This document shows, piece by piece, positions 45,207 to 52,773 of a stretch of 64,000 nt of DNA. The stretch is from contig CANFNV010000001.1 of the NCBI GenBank assembly GCA_947448525.1, forward strand, positions 248,001 to 312,000. Reading direction: 5' to 3'. The DNA is from Flavobacteriaceae bacterium. GTDB taxonomy: Bacteria; Bacteroidota; Bacteroidia; Flavobacteriales; Flavobacteriaceae. The notes below the pieces were generated by a model, which searched no databases, was not told the DNA's origin, and worked only from the letters and a program-made list of their open reading frames with translations. How positions within the stretch are numbered: position 1 is the stretch's first letter; the number at the start of each line of letters is the position of its first letter. Made by a program: the position numbers and the translations under genes.

Positions 45207-45941
45207 CTATTCTAATTGACAATTTTTATTCATAACATCAATTAGTTCATTTTGAGATTTAATTTTTATCCTTTGATAAAATGCCCCTATATGACGATTA
45301 TGATGAATATCGGAACCAACAAAGTCAATTAAATTATTGGCTAATAAATAGTCTGCAACAGTTGTAACCGATTTACCATAATAACCCACAGTAGACAATA
45401 AATTCAATTGGAATAAACATCCAAGTTCTTTTAATCTAAAATATTCTTTTTTAGAATTGTGATAATACAAATAACGTTCTGGATGGGCTAATAAAGGAAT
45501 ATATCCTTTCATTTGCAACTGAAATAAAATATTTTTTAAATCTATGGAGGGGTTTAAATAAGACATTTCTACCAATACGATAGTATCTTTTATCATCAAT
45601 AATTTTTCATTTTGAAAACGTTCTATAAAAGTTTCGTCCATCATATATTCTGAACTAACACGATGTAACATTTCAGCAAGATGTTTGGGCAATTGATTTT
45701 TTGTATTTAAAAAAGTTTCTTGAATAAAATCAGAGGAATTGTCCCAAACATTTGGCATTGTATGAGGAGTTGCTATACATTTCTTTATACCAAGCAAAGA
45801 CATTTGTTCAAGCAATAATAATGTTTCTTGTGTTGATTGTGAACCATCATCAATATTTGGCAAAATATGAGAGTGAATATCAATATATCCCTCAGGTATA
45901 AGATCAACCAAATTAGGTTTCTTTTTAAATAGTGAAATCAT
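45207..45941 (-). CDS. CpsB/YwqE-type PHP tyrosine-protein phosphatase
   Basis: Manganese-dependent phosphatase that removes phosphate from tyrosines of the capsule kinase. From ATG 45941 (MISLFKKKPN) it has 244 residues. The PHP metal site shows DIHSHILPNIDDG (His23, His25), ATPHTMPN, LAHPERYLY and SDIHHNR. The frame extends to a TTG at 45965, but a promoter element covers it, so ATG is used. It is divergent from wza-wzc, placing kinase and phosphatase under separate promoters. Confidence 0.9.
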   Translation of the reverse strand: MISLFKKKPNLVDLIPEGYIDIHSHILPNIDDGSQSTQETLLLLEQMSLLGIKKCIATPHTMPNVWDNSSDFIQETFLNTKNQLPKHLAEMLHRVSSEYMMDETFIERFQNEKLLMIKDTIVLVEMSYLNPSIDLKNILFQLQMKGYIPLLAHPERYLYYHNSKKEYFRLKELGCLFQLNLLSTVGYYGKSVTTVADYLLANNLIDFVGSDIHHNRHIGAFYQRIKIKSQNELIDVMNKNCQLE

Positions 45942-45962
45942 AGTAAATTTAGTTTTAGATTT

Positions 45963-45995
45963 CAAAAATAGCTTATTTTATTTAAATATCTTCAA
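45963..45995 (-). promoter_or_regulatory. Full-consensus promoter of the CpsB-type phosphatase
   Basis: Minus strand TTG (45995-45993), 22-base spacer, TATTTTTG (45970-45963), 22 bases before the ATG at 45941. It overlaps the alternative TTG start at 45965. Confidence 0.65.
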
Positions 45996-46031
45996 TTAGC
46001 TAACATTACAAAATAATTAAAAATAGGTTTA

Positions 46032-46223
46032 TTGAAGAAAAAACGTAAAATCAATTTTAAATTTAAAAATATTCCATTCATTAAAAATAGTAAAAATGCA
46101 CCCAAAATGGGTGACCCTAAAAATTGGCTTTCCTCGCCAGAGATTATACCTTTTGAGGGTTCAAACCACATAAAAGTATTAAAATTAAAATTATATGATC
46201 AAGACCTGGCAAAGAATTATTAG
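46032..46223 (+). CDS. Doubtful 63-residue basic ORF
   Basis: An open frame with a TTG start codes for a lysine-rich N-terminus (KKKRKINFKFKN) and a second half with NWLSSPEIIPFEGSNHIK. No family is recognised, no promoter element is seen immediately upstream and it may be a remnant or chance frame. It lies in the divergent interval between the phosphatase and wza; its stop codon falls inside a small inverted repeat (46220-46236). Confidence 0.25.
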   Translation: MKKKRKINFKFKNIPFIKNSKNAPKMGDPKNWLSSPEIIPFEGSNHIKVLKLKLYDQDLAKNY

Positions 46224-46536
46224 TAAGAGTTACTAAATGAAACCGCAAAAAATGTAATAACCAATCATGAAAAGCCCTAATTGACCTTGAAGTCTGTGAG
46301 AACTACATCACCATTAATTAAAAAATTTCAACTTTAATTGAAGGGACTTTTGCTCTAAGTATAAACAAATGAAATTAATAAAAAATAGTTCATCATAACA
46401 TAAAAAAATAGTAAGTATTCACTTATTTAAATAGGATATATAAGATTAATTTTTACTTTTGCAGCTTAATTACTTTAACCTAGTATTTATTTGAAAAACC
46501 AATAAACAGTTCAAAATAATTGAAAATTACTATAAA
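46224..46536 (+). promoter_or_regulatory. Regulatory interval upstream of wza-wzc
   Basis: 313 bases without a gene. It holds a -7 element TACTTTTG at 46454-46461 (followed by CAG), 75 bases before the wza start, without an exact -33 TTG, and an inverted repeat TTAGTAA-GAG-TTACTAA at 46220-46236. A further inverted pair TTCAA/TTGAA lies at 46327-46342. No terminator-like hairpin with a T run and no riboswitch pattern was seen. Confidence 0.45.
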
Positions 46537-47301
46537 ATGAAAAAAATAATATGTTTCGCTTTCTTATTACTTAATTTAATTTCATGTAGTACAAAAAAAG
46601 ATATTTTATACTTCCAAGATATAAAAGACAAACCACAAAAGCAAGTAATTTATACTCAAAATAAAATTCAAGTTAATGATATTTTAACGATTAACGTTTC
46701 AGCTATAAACCCAGAGAGTACCTTGCCATTTAATTCGAGATCTTACAATTCAGGGACAGTAGCAGTTTCTGAATACTCAATAAAAATGAATGGTTACTTG
46801 GTAAATACAGATGGTAATATCAGTTTTCCTATTTTGGGAAATATTCCAGTAGCCGGCAAAACAACTAGTGAAGTGGAAGATTTAATAGAAAAAATACTTA
46901 TTGACCAAGGACAATTAACAAACCCTGCCGTAATGGTTAGAGTAAACAATGCAAAAATAACGATACTTGGTGATGTTGGAAATCCAGGTACATATCCTTA
47001 TTTTGAGCAAAACCTATCATTACTTCAAGCGTTAGGTTATGCGGGTGATTTAAGTATTTCTGGTAAAAGAAATGATATTTTAATTATTAGGGAACAAGAT
47101 GGAAAAAGAACCTACGGTCATATAGATATGAGAAAAACGGATTGGTTTGATAGTGAATATTATTATATCAAACAAAACGATATTATCTATGTAAATCCTA
47201 ATGGCCCAAAAATAAAATCTGCTGGTTATGTCACAAATATTCAAGCATTACTTGGATTATTTTTTACTGGTTTAACTCTTACATTGTTGTTAAAAAAATA
47301 A
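46537..47301 (+). CDS. Wza-type polysaccharide export lipoprotein
   Basis: Outer-membrane or periplasmic export component for capsule/EPS. The 254 residues have a lipoprotein signal with lipobox LISC (Cys17), a Poly_export domain (about 37-135: QVNDILTINVSAINPES ... PAVMVRV) and one SLBB domain (about 138-195: ITILGDVGNPGTYPY). A final hydrophobic segment (about 230-250) followed by LLKK may be an inner-membrane or oligomerisation helix; E. coli Wza instead ends in an amphipathic helix. Three bases before wzc. Confidence 0.9.
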   Translation: MKKIICFAFLLLNLISCSTKKDILYFQDIKDKPQKQVIYTQNKIQVNDILTINVSAINPESTLPFNSRSYNSGTVAVSEYSIKMNGYLVNTDGNISFPILGNIPVAGKTTSEVEDLIEKILIDQGQLTNPAVMVRVNNAKITILGDVGNPGTYPYFEQNLSLLQALGYAGDLSISGKRNDILIIREQDGKRTYGHIDMRKTDWFDSEYYYIKQNDIIYVNPNGPKIKSAGYVTNIQALLGLFFTGLTLTLLLKK

Positions 47302-47304
47302 ATT

Positions 47305-49737
47305 ATGGAAAGTAACCTTTTTCAAGAAAACAAAAACAGATTTGATATTCGTGTAGAAATCAACAAATATTTACCTTTTTGGTTTTGGTTTGTTGGATTT
47401 ACGGCTGCAGCTTTATTTATAGCAAATTTTTATTTAAGATATTCACCTCCTATTTATCAAAATTCGGCAAAAATTAAAATTTTAGACAATTCGAATTCCC
47501 CTTTACAACTTTCTACCGAGGGTATTTTTTTTGCTGGTAAAAATAAAGCGAAACTTGGAAACGATTTAGAAATCCTAAAATCAGATAGAATATTAAAGTT
47601 AGTAGCCAGAGAGTTAAATTTAACAACTTCTTATTATTCACCAGGAAGAATTTTAAATTCAGAACTGTGGCCTATCGTTCCCATAAAAATTGAATGGCTA
47701 AACACTGATGATAAGTTTGACGAAAAATCTTTAAGTCTTAATTTGACTACTACAAAAAAAGGATTTAAAATTGAGGAGTTGGGTAATAGGGAGATGATTT
47801 TTGATAAAAAATACGTTATCAAAAATATGTCTTTTAAAATAAAATCAAATTACAGTCAATTATCTGATAATTTATCTGATAATTATAACAAAAAATATAT
47901 AATTCAAAAATCATCCCTAAGTAGTGTGGTTAGTGAATTAAATAAGAGTATTAATTGCGTTGTACCTTCTGAAGATAGTGATGAGATTGTGCTGCTTTCA
48001 ATCAGAGGATTATGTCAAGAAAAATCAAAAGATATCATAAATTGTTTGATAAAATTATTTGACGAAGATGGCATACATGATCGTCAGTTAGCTAATAAAA
48101 ATACCATAGAATTTGTAAATAATAGGTTTCAATACCTAGTCAATGAATTAGATTCAATAGAAAATTTTAAAGTAAATTATAAGAAAAAAAATGAAATAAC
48201 AACACTTGATGTAATAACAGGTGTAACAACTGAAAGAAAAACTTCCTATGAAGACAAAATATTTGAATTAGAAAATCAAATGACGTTGTCTGCATTTTTA
48301 GGAAAAAGCATCAAGCCCGGTCCAGACTATAATTTACTACCTGAAAATATTGGTGTTTTAAATGCTAATATAAATTCATTTGTTTCCGTATTTAACGTAT
48401 TAGTTGGTGAGCGCAATAAGTTAATGGTAAGTGCAGGAAAAAACAATCCAACGGTAAAAGGTATTGATGAAAAATTACCTCAGATGCAGGAAAATATTTT
48501 CACATCTATTAAAATATATCAAGATGAAATTCAAGCTTCTATAAGAAACCTGAAAAATGTTCAATCTCAAAATAACAGTTTATACAGTACTATTCCAGAA
48601 AAGGAAAAAATTCTACGTTCAATTGAAAGACAACAAAACATAAAGGAAAGTTTATACTTGTTATTACTTCAAAAGAGAGAAGAAGCTGCTATCAATATGG
48701 CTATAACCCAACCAACAGTAAAAGTGTTAGAATATGCTTCAGAAATTGGCATTAGAGTTGCTCCTAATGATAAATCTACATATATAATAGCGCTAATATT
48801 TGGATTAGGAATTCCATTAGTATTAATATTCTCAAAATTCTATTTCGATAATAAAATACATAGTAAAATAGATTTAATAAATATCGTGAATGATATTCCA
48901 ATTATTGGTGAAATACCTTACATAAAAGATAATAAAACCATTGAAACTAATGATCGAACTATTTTAGCAGAAGGATATAGAAATATTAGAACAAATATTA
49001 ACTATTTACTTCCTGTAAACAACAAAAATGAAGCTTACGTCATTTTTTCTACTTCAAGTATTAAAGGAGAAGGAAAAACATTTAACGCAATCAACTTAGC
49101 ATTAATCATGACCCAAATGAAGAAAAAAGTCCTGATAATTGGTGCCGATTTAAGAAATCCTCAGATACATAAATATATTGGTCTAGTTAAAGAAAGAATA
49201 GGTTTAACTAACTATTTATTTAATCAAGAATTTGAATATAAATTAATGATAAATAAAAATACATTAGACAACCCATACTTAGATGTTATTATATCTGGTT
49301 CTATTCCACCAAATCCATCAGAATTATTATCTAATGGAAGATTTGAAAAATTGTTAAACATTGTTAAAACAGAATATGATTATATCATTGTAGATTCGGC
49401 TCCAACTTTATTAGTGACGGATACACTATTAATTACAGATTTATCCGATTTAGTAATTTATGTAACTCGTGGTGATGTAACTGATAAGCATGTAGTGGAG
49501 TATTCTAGAGATCTTCATTTACAAGGAAAAATTAAAAATATAGCTTATATTGTTAATAGTGTGGGATTAATTCACGTTTATGGGTATAATTACAAATACA
49601 ATTATAATTATGGGTATGGATACAATTATAATTATGGGTATGGGTACGGATATGGAAGTGAAAATGATAATGAGGAGATAGAAAAAAGTACCTATGAAAA
49701 GATGATTTCTAAATTCAAAGATACTTTTAAAACATAA
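47305..49737 (+). CDS. Wzc-type polysaccharide co-polymerase and bacterial tyrosine kinase
   Basis: Inner-membrane chain-length regulator and autophosphorylating BY-kinase. The 810 residues have a first membrane helix (about 24-45), a Wzz-type domain, a coiled-coil region (about 260-460), a second helix (about 492-512) and the kinase domain: Walker A SSIKGEGKT (583-591), Walker A' GADLRNP (613-619), Walker B IIVDSA (694-699). The C-terminal tyrosine cluster is unusual: residues 759-784 alternate Tyr with Gly, Asn or Lys, giving 13 tyrosines in perfect dipeptide register. Two DNA tandem repeats lie in the gene. Partner phosphatase is at 45207-45941. Operon with wza. Confidence 0.94.
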   Translation: MESNLFQENKNRFDIRVEINKYLPFWFWFVGFTAAALFIANFYLRYSPPIYQNSAKIKILDNSNSPLQLSTEGIFFAGKNKAKLGNDLEILKSDRILKLVARELNLTTSYYSPGRILNSELWPIVPIKIEWLNTDDKFDEKSLSLNLTTTKKGFKIEELGNREMIFDKKYVIKNMSFKIKSNYSQLSDNLSDNYNKKYIIQKSSLSSVVSELNKSINCVVPSEDSDEIVLLSIRGLCQEKSKDIINCLIKLFDEDGIHDRQLANKNTIEFVNNRFQYLVNELDSIENFKVNYKKKNEITTLDVITGVTTERKTSYEDKIFELENQMTLSAFLGKSIKPGPDYNLLPENIGVLNANINSFVSVFNVLVGERNKLMVSAGKNNPTVKGIDEKLPQMQENIFTSIKIYQDEIQASIRNLKNVQSQNNSLYSTIPEKEKILRSIERQQNIKESLYLLLLQKREEAAINMAITQPTVKVLEYASEIGIRVAPNDKSTYIIALIFGLGIPLVLIFSKFYFDNKIHSKIDLINIVNDIPIIGEIPYIKDNKTIETNDRTILAEGYRNIRTNINYLLPVNNKNEAYVIFSTSSIKGEGKTFNAINLALIMTQMKKKVLIIGADLRNPQIHKYIGLVKERIGLTNYLFNQEFEYKLMINKNTLDNPYLDVIISGSIPPNPSELLSNGRFEKLLNIVKTEYDYIIVDSAPTLLVTDTLLITDLSDLVIYVTRGDVTDKHVVEYSRDLHLQGKIKNIAYIVNSVGLIHVYGYNYKYNYNYGYGYNYNYGYGYGYGSENDNEEIEKSTYEKMISKFKDTFKT
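47860..47883 (+). repeat. Perfect 12-bp tandem duplication in wzc
   Basis: TTATCTGATAAT is present twice head to tail, in frame, encoding LSDNLSDN (about residues 186-193) in the Wzz-type periplasmic part. Confidence 0.85.
49597..49644 (+). repeat. 24-bp tandem repeat encoding part of the Wzc tyrosine tail
   Basis: Two adjacent units (49597-49620 and 49621-49644) differ at one base (last base A or G). Each encodes Y-N-Y-N-Y-G-Y-G, so a copy-number change adds or removes four tyrosines without a frameshift. Related Tyr codons flank both sides from 49579 to 49656. Confidence 0.9.
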
Positions 49738-49755
49738 AATACTACTTTAATAAAT

Positions 49756-49787
49756 AAAAAATGAGATAACTATTTATCTCATTTTTT
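49756..49787. terminator. Bidirectional intrinsic terminator after wzc
   Basis: AAAAAATGAGATAA (49756-49769) pairs with TTATCTCATTTTTT (49774-49787) over a CTAT loop: a perfect 14-bp stem between wzc and the convergent fusion gene. The right arm overlaps the fusion gene stop codon by two bases. Confidence 0.93.
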
Positions 49788-51438
49788 ATTTATTATATTT
49801 TATTATTTTTCCAGGATTTCCAACTACTACAGCATAATCTGGTACGTCTTTGACGATTACTGCTCCAGCTCCAATAGTTACCCATTTACCAATTTTAATT
49901 CCTTGTCTTATGGTAGCGTTAATGCCTATTTGAGAACCTTCATCTACGGTTACAGAACCAGCCAATGCAGCCATAGGAGAAACATGAACAAAATCCTTTA
50001 TAATACAATCGTGTTCCACCAATGCGGCTGAATTAATAATAACATGATTTCCAATAGTGGCACCTGAATTTATTATGGCACTTGACATAACCACCGTTCC
50101 TTTGCCAACAAAGGTGTGAGATGAAACGACAGCTTTAGGGTGAATAGTTGTTTTATATTGCCCTTTCCAACGCTTAGAGAGCAATTTTCGTTTAGAATTG
50201 TCACCAACAGCAATGATGAGTTGGTTCTCTGGATGTAAGAAGTCAACCCTGTTATAATCAAAAACCGGTATTCCTAATAATTCATCAGTAATAGGTTTGT
50301 CATCATAAATTGTTACTATTTCTTCGTTGTTTAATAACAAAATATCTATAATAACTTTAGCGTGTCCACTACATCCAAAAATATAAATTTTAGGTTTTAT
50401 AGGTTTTTTGGCTCTATACAAAGGAAAAAAAGTAGTGCTATTTTGATTGATTTTTAATTTTTCATTAAGTTCATCATAAATAGTTTTGTTCACAATAAAA
50501 TTCCAATTTTTATATTGAAATCTTAAATTTGAAAATCCAGATTTAAATTGAAATAAGGAGTCTTTATCACTGCCTCCAAAACCACCCCCTAAGTGAAGAA
50601 AATTTAATTTTAGATTAGTTGCTAAAATTCTTGCTTCGTCAATGATTAATTTCGTTAATGAATACTTTCCATCATAATCTAATGAACCTGAAAGATGATA
50701 TTGCATTATACCATTTGTAATAGTAAAAACAGCTCCTGAATATATTGTATCATTATATTTTGCAAGCAAAATAATTTTTTCAAAGTTGGCACTGCCCAAA
50801 AAATTATTAAAATAAGCTGTATCATAAAAGTAATCTTCTGAGGCAGCAACTTTTTTCATTGTGCTCTTATAAATAGATATAAATTCATTTATATCCTCAG
50901 TACTTTTTGCTTGATATACAATTATATTTTGCTTTCTTAATTGATTTATTTCATATTTATTAGATTTTCTATATTGCTTCTTTTGTTCTTCTTCAGGAAG
51001 AGAAGTATCTATAGAAATAGTATCATTCACATTAACTAATTTGCCAAAATTTTTAAATATTTCACTGTTTGGAAATAAAGGATGTAATCTTGAAAAAGCA
51101 GTGATAATTAAATTACATTCAAAGAAATGCAAAAGCTCTTTTTGAAAAAAATCTAAATGAGCTCTTGTTATTTTTTTTATTTCAATATTACTTATTGGAC
51201 CACAATATCCGTAAACAGAGGTACAGTCAAAATAGGGTGTTCCTTCTATATTTCTAATCAAAAAAGGGGCAGCAATAAAATCTTTATCAAAATAGGCAAC
51301 AAACAAAATAGGTCTTTTATTTATTTCCAATTGATGATACGACTGTGTGTGATAAAAATCATATTCCAAAGAAGATGATACAACATCAGACCATTTTGTG
51401 TCATTAACTTCAATAACTGAAATAGATTTAATTGACAT
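49786..51438 (-). CDS. Fusion of a FemAB/GNAT-like acyltransferase with a PglD/NeuD-type acetyltransferase
   Basis: A 550-residue two-domain protein from ATG 51438 (MSIKSISVIEVND). Residues 1-342 form a FemAB-like double-GNAT domain (YRKSNKYEINQLRKQ, SGAVFTITNGIMQYHLSG, LHLGGGFGG..LFQFKSGF) ending with FFPLYR, where stand-alone relatives stop. Residues 349-550 are a PglD/NeuD-type enzyme: Rossmann-like IYIFGCSGHAKVIIDIL, then a left-handed hexapeptide helix with the catalytic His476 of LVEHDC. PglD-type enzymes N- or O-acetylate nucleotide sugars. Two acyl-type reactions on one sugar are implied. The frame extends to a TTG at 51537 with a hydrophobic leader; I regard that as non-coding because family N-termini begin near the ATG. 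Confidence 0.85.
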   Translation of the reverse strand: MSIKSISVIEVNDTKWSDVVSSSLEYDFYHTQSYHQLEINKRPILFVAYFDKDFIAAPFLIRNIEGTPYFDCTSVYGYCGPISNIEIKKITRAHLDFFQKELLHFFECNLIITAFSRLHPLFPNSEIFKNFGKLVNVNDTISIDTSLPEEEQKKQYRKSNKYEINQLRKQNIIVYQAKSTEDINEFISIYKSTMKKVAASEDYFYDTAYFNNFLGSANFEKIILLAKYNDTIYSGAVFTITNGIMQYHLSGSLDYDGKYSLTKLIIDEARILATNLKLNFLHLGGGFGGSDKDSLFQFKSGFSNLRFQYKNWNFIVNKTIYDELNEKLKINQNSTTFFPLYRAKKPIKPKIYIFGCSGHAKVIIDILLLNNEEIVTIYDDKPITDELLGIPVFDYNRVDFLHPENQLIIAVGDNSKRKLLSKRWKGQYKTTIHPKAVVSSHTFVGKGTVVMSSAIINSGATIGNHVIINSAALVEHDCIIKDFVHVSPMAALAGSVTVDEGSQIGINATIRQGIKIGKWVTIGAGAVIVKDVPDYAVVVGNPGKIIKYNK

Positions 51439-51539
51439 ACAGTGATAAATATTTCTTATAAATTTATTTAATAATAATACAAAGATTGTATAAAAGCCAA
51501 ATGTATAAAAAAACAACTTGATAATAGTGATTGGCAAAT

Positions 51540-51547
51540 CAAATTTA
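51540..51547 (-). promoter_or_regulatory. Possible -7 element upstream of the fusion gene
   Basis: Minus strand TAAATTTG about 102 bases before the fusion ATG, in the 161-base gap after the next GT4 gene. No TTG at the usual distance. Confidence 0.3.
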
Positions 51548-51599
51548 AAATTTGACTAATCAAGAGTTGTTTGATACAATTAAACGCAAAGACATATGA

Positions 51600-52772
51600 T
51601 TATTTAATGTGGTAAGGGTCAACAGTTAATTGAATGTATTCCTTTTTGATAGCTTCCCAAATAACCTGTTGATTAAATCGGGTAGCAATCATTGAACGAG
51701 AATTAGTTTGGAGTTGATGAAAAAGGTGATTATTTTCAACCAATTGATTCATTTTAAATAGAAGATTTGCTGTGTTTTTTACAGATACGAATACGCCATT
51801 AATACCTTCCTCGATGATTTCGTTACAGCCATTAATATTTGTTACTATGCAAGGTAAACCCATAGCCCCTGCTTGCAAAACCACATTTGGAAAACCCTCG
51901 CGATAACTAGGAAAAACTAAGGCATTGGACAAAGCAAGATACGGTCGCACATCTGTCTGAAAACCAGTAGTAATAATAGCGTCATTGGTTTGTATCACCT
52001 GCAAAGTGTTCGGCAATAAAGGGTCTAAATTGGCTTCGTAATCACCAACCAAGAGGAGTTTAGAAAGTGGATGAAGAATTTGGTGCTTTTCAAAAGCAGC
52101 GACCATTTCGTTGATACCTTTATCAGACACCAACCGACCTACAAAAACAAAGACAAAATCACTGGTTCCAATGTGCAACTGTTGTCGCAATGCCAGATTT
52201 TGTAACTCTGTAAACAACACCGGATTGAAATAACCAACATCAATACCATTACTACTCCCATTACCAATTACTTTTAATTTTAATGAGGTACAAAATTTTT
52301 CTTGTAAAATGATTTCTTTCAACCCCTTGGAATTGGGATAAACTTTGGTAGCGCAGGCATAAGTGAATTTTTCTACCCAGTTGAGTAGCGTTCTTTTAAC
52401 TCCTGTAGTTTCCAATAAAGGTAATCCGGCTACAGTATGTAATCGATGTGGAACACCTGATAATTTTGCAGCTATCATGGATACCAATCCGGCTTTGGGT
52501 GTATGCGAATGAATGATGAAAGGTTTTTCTTTTCGCAGGAAAAAGTATAGTTTAACGATAGCAATAAAATCTGCCAAAGGCGTTATTTTCCTTGACATTT
52601 CTAGAGAAAAAGTTCGGACACCTTCTCGTGCTCCTACTCTTTCGAGATATGCTGCATCGGAACTAATAGCAACAACTTCAAAATGAGTACTCATGAATCG
52701 TAATTGCCCATGCAGTAATTTATCCATAGATATGGGAACCGTAGTAATTCGGATAATTTTATTTTTTGCCAT
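51600..52772 (-). CDS. Glycosyltransferase family 4
   Basis: GT-B glycosyltransferase, 390 residues from ATG 52772 (MAKNKIIRITTVPISMD). The frame continues to a TTG at 52793, which would overlap the upstream gene; ATG is preferred. It resembles bacillosamine/acetamido-sugar-specific GT4 enzymes in HSHTPKAGLVSMIAAKLSG (acceptor lobe) and SDFVFVFVGRLVSDKGINE (donor lobe). The second Glu of the E-x7-E motif is Gln (REGFPNVVLQAGAMG), as in other members of that subgroup. Acceptor unknown. Confidence 0.9.
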   Translation of the reverse strand: MAKNKIIRITTVPISMDKLLHGQLRFMSTHFEVVAISSDAAYLERVGAREGVRTFSLEMSRKITPLADFIAIVKLYFFLRKEKPFIIHSHTPKAGLVSMIAAKLSGVPHRLHTVAGLPLLETTGVKRTLLNWVEKFTYACATKVYPNSKGLKEIILQEKFCTSLKLKVIGNGSSNGIDVGYFNPVLFTELQNLALRQQLHIGTSDFVFVFVGRLVSDKGINEMVAAFEKHQILHPLSKLLLVGDYEANLDPLLPNTLQVIQTNDAIITTGFQTDVRPYLALSNALVFPSYREGFPNVVLQAGAMGLPCIVTNINGCNEIIEEGINGVFVSVKNTANLLFKMNQLVENNHLFHQLQTNSRSMIATRFNQQVIWEAIKKEYIQLTVDPYHIK

Positions 52773-52773
52773 A

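Noticed and set aside
45188..45207. Possible terminator hairpin between the large membrane protein and the phosphatase gene
   Set aside because: Only a five-base stem (ATAGA/TCTAT) with an eight-base loop; too weak to report.
49579..49656. Repeat run that could be taken for a CRISPR or non-coding satellite
   Set aside because: The units are contiguous, in frame and encode the Wzc tyrosine tail; no spacers and no cas genes.
51439..51537. 33-residue hydrophobic N-terminal extension of the FemAB-PglD fusion from a TTG codon
   Set aside because: Relatives of the FemAB-like domain begin close to the ATG at 51438, and the extension is AT-rich non-coding in character.
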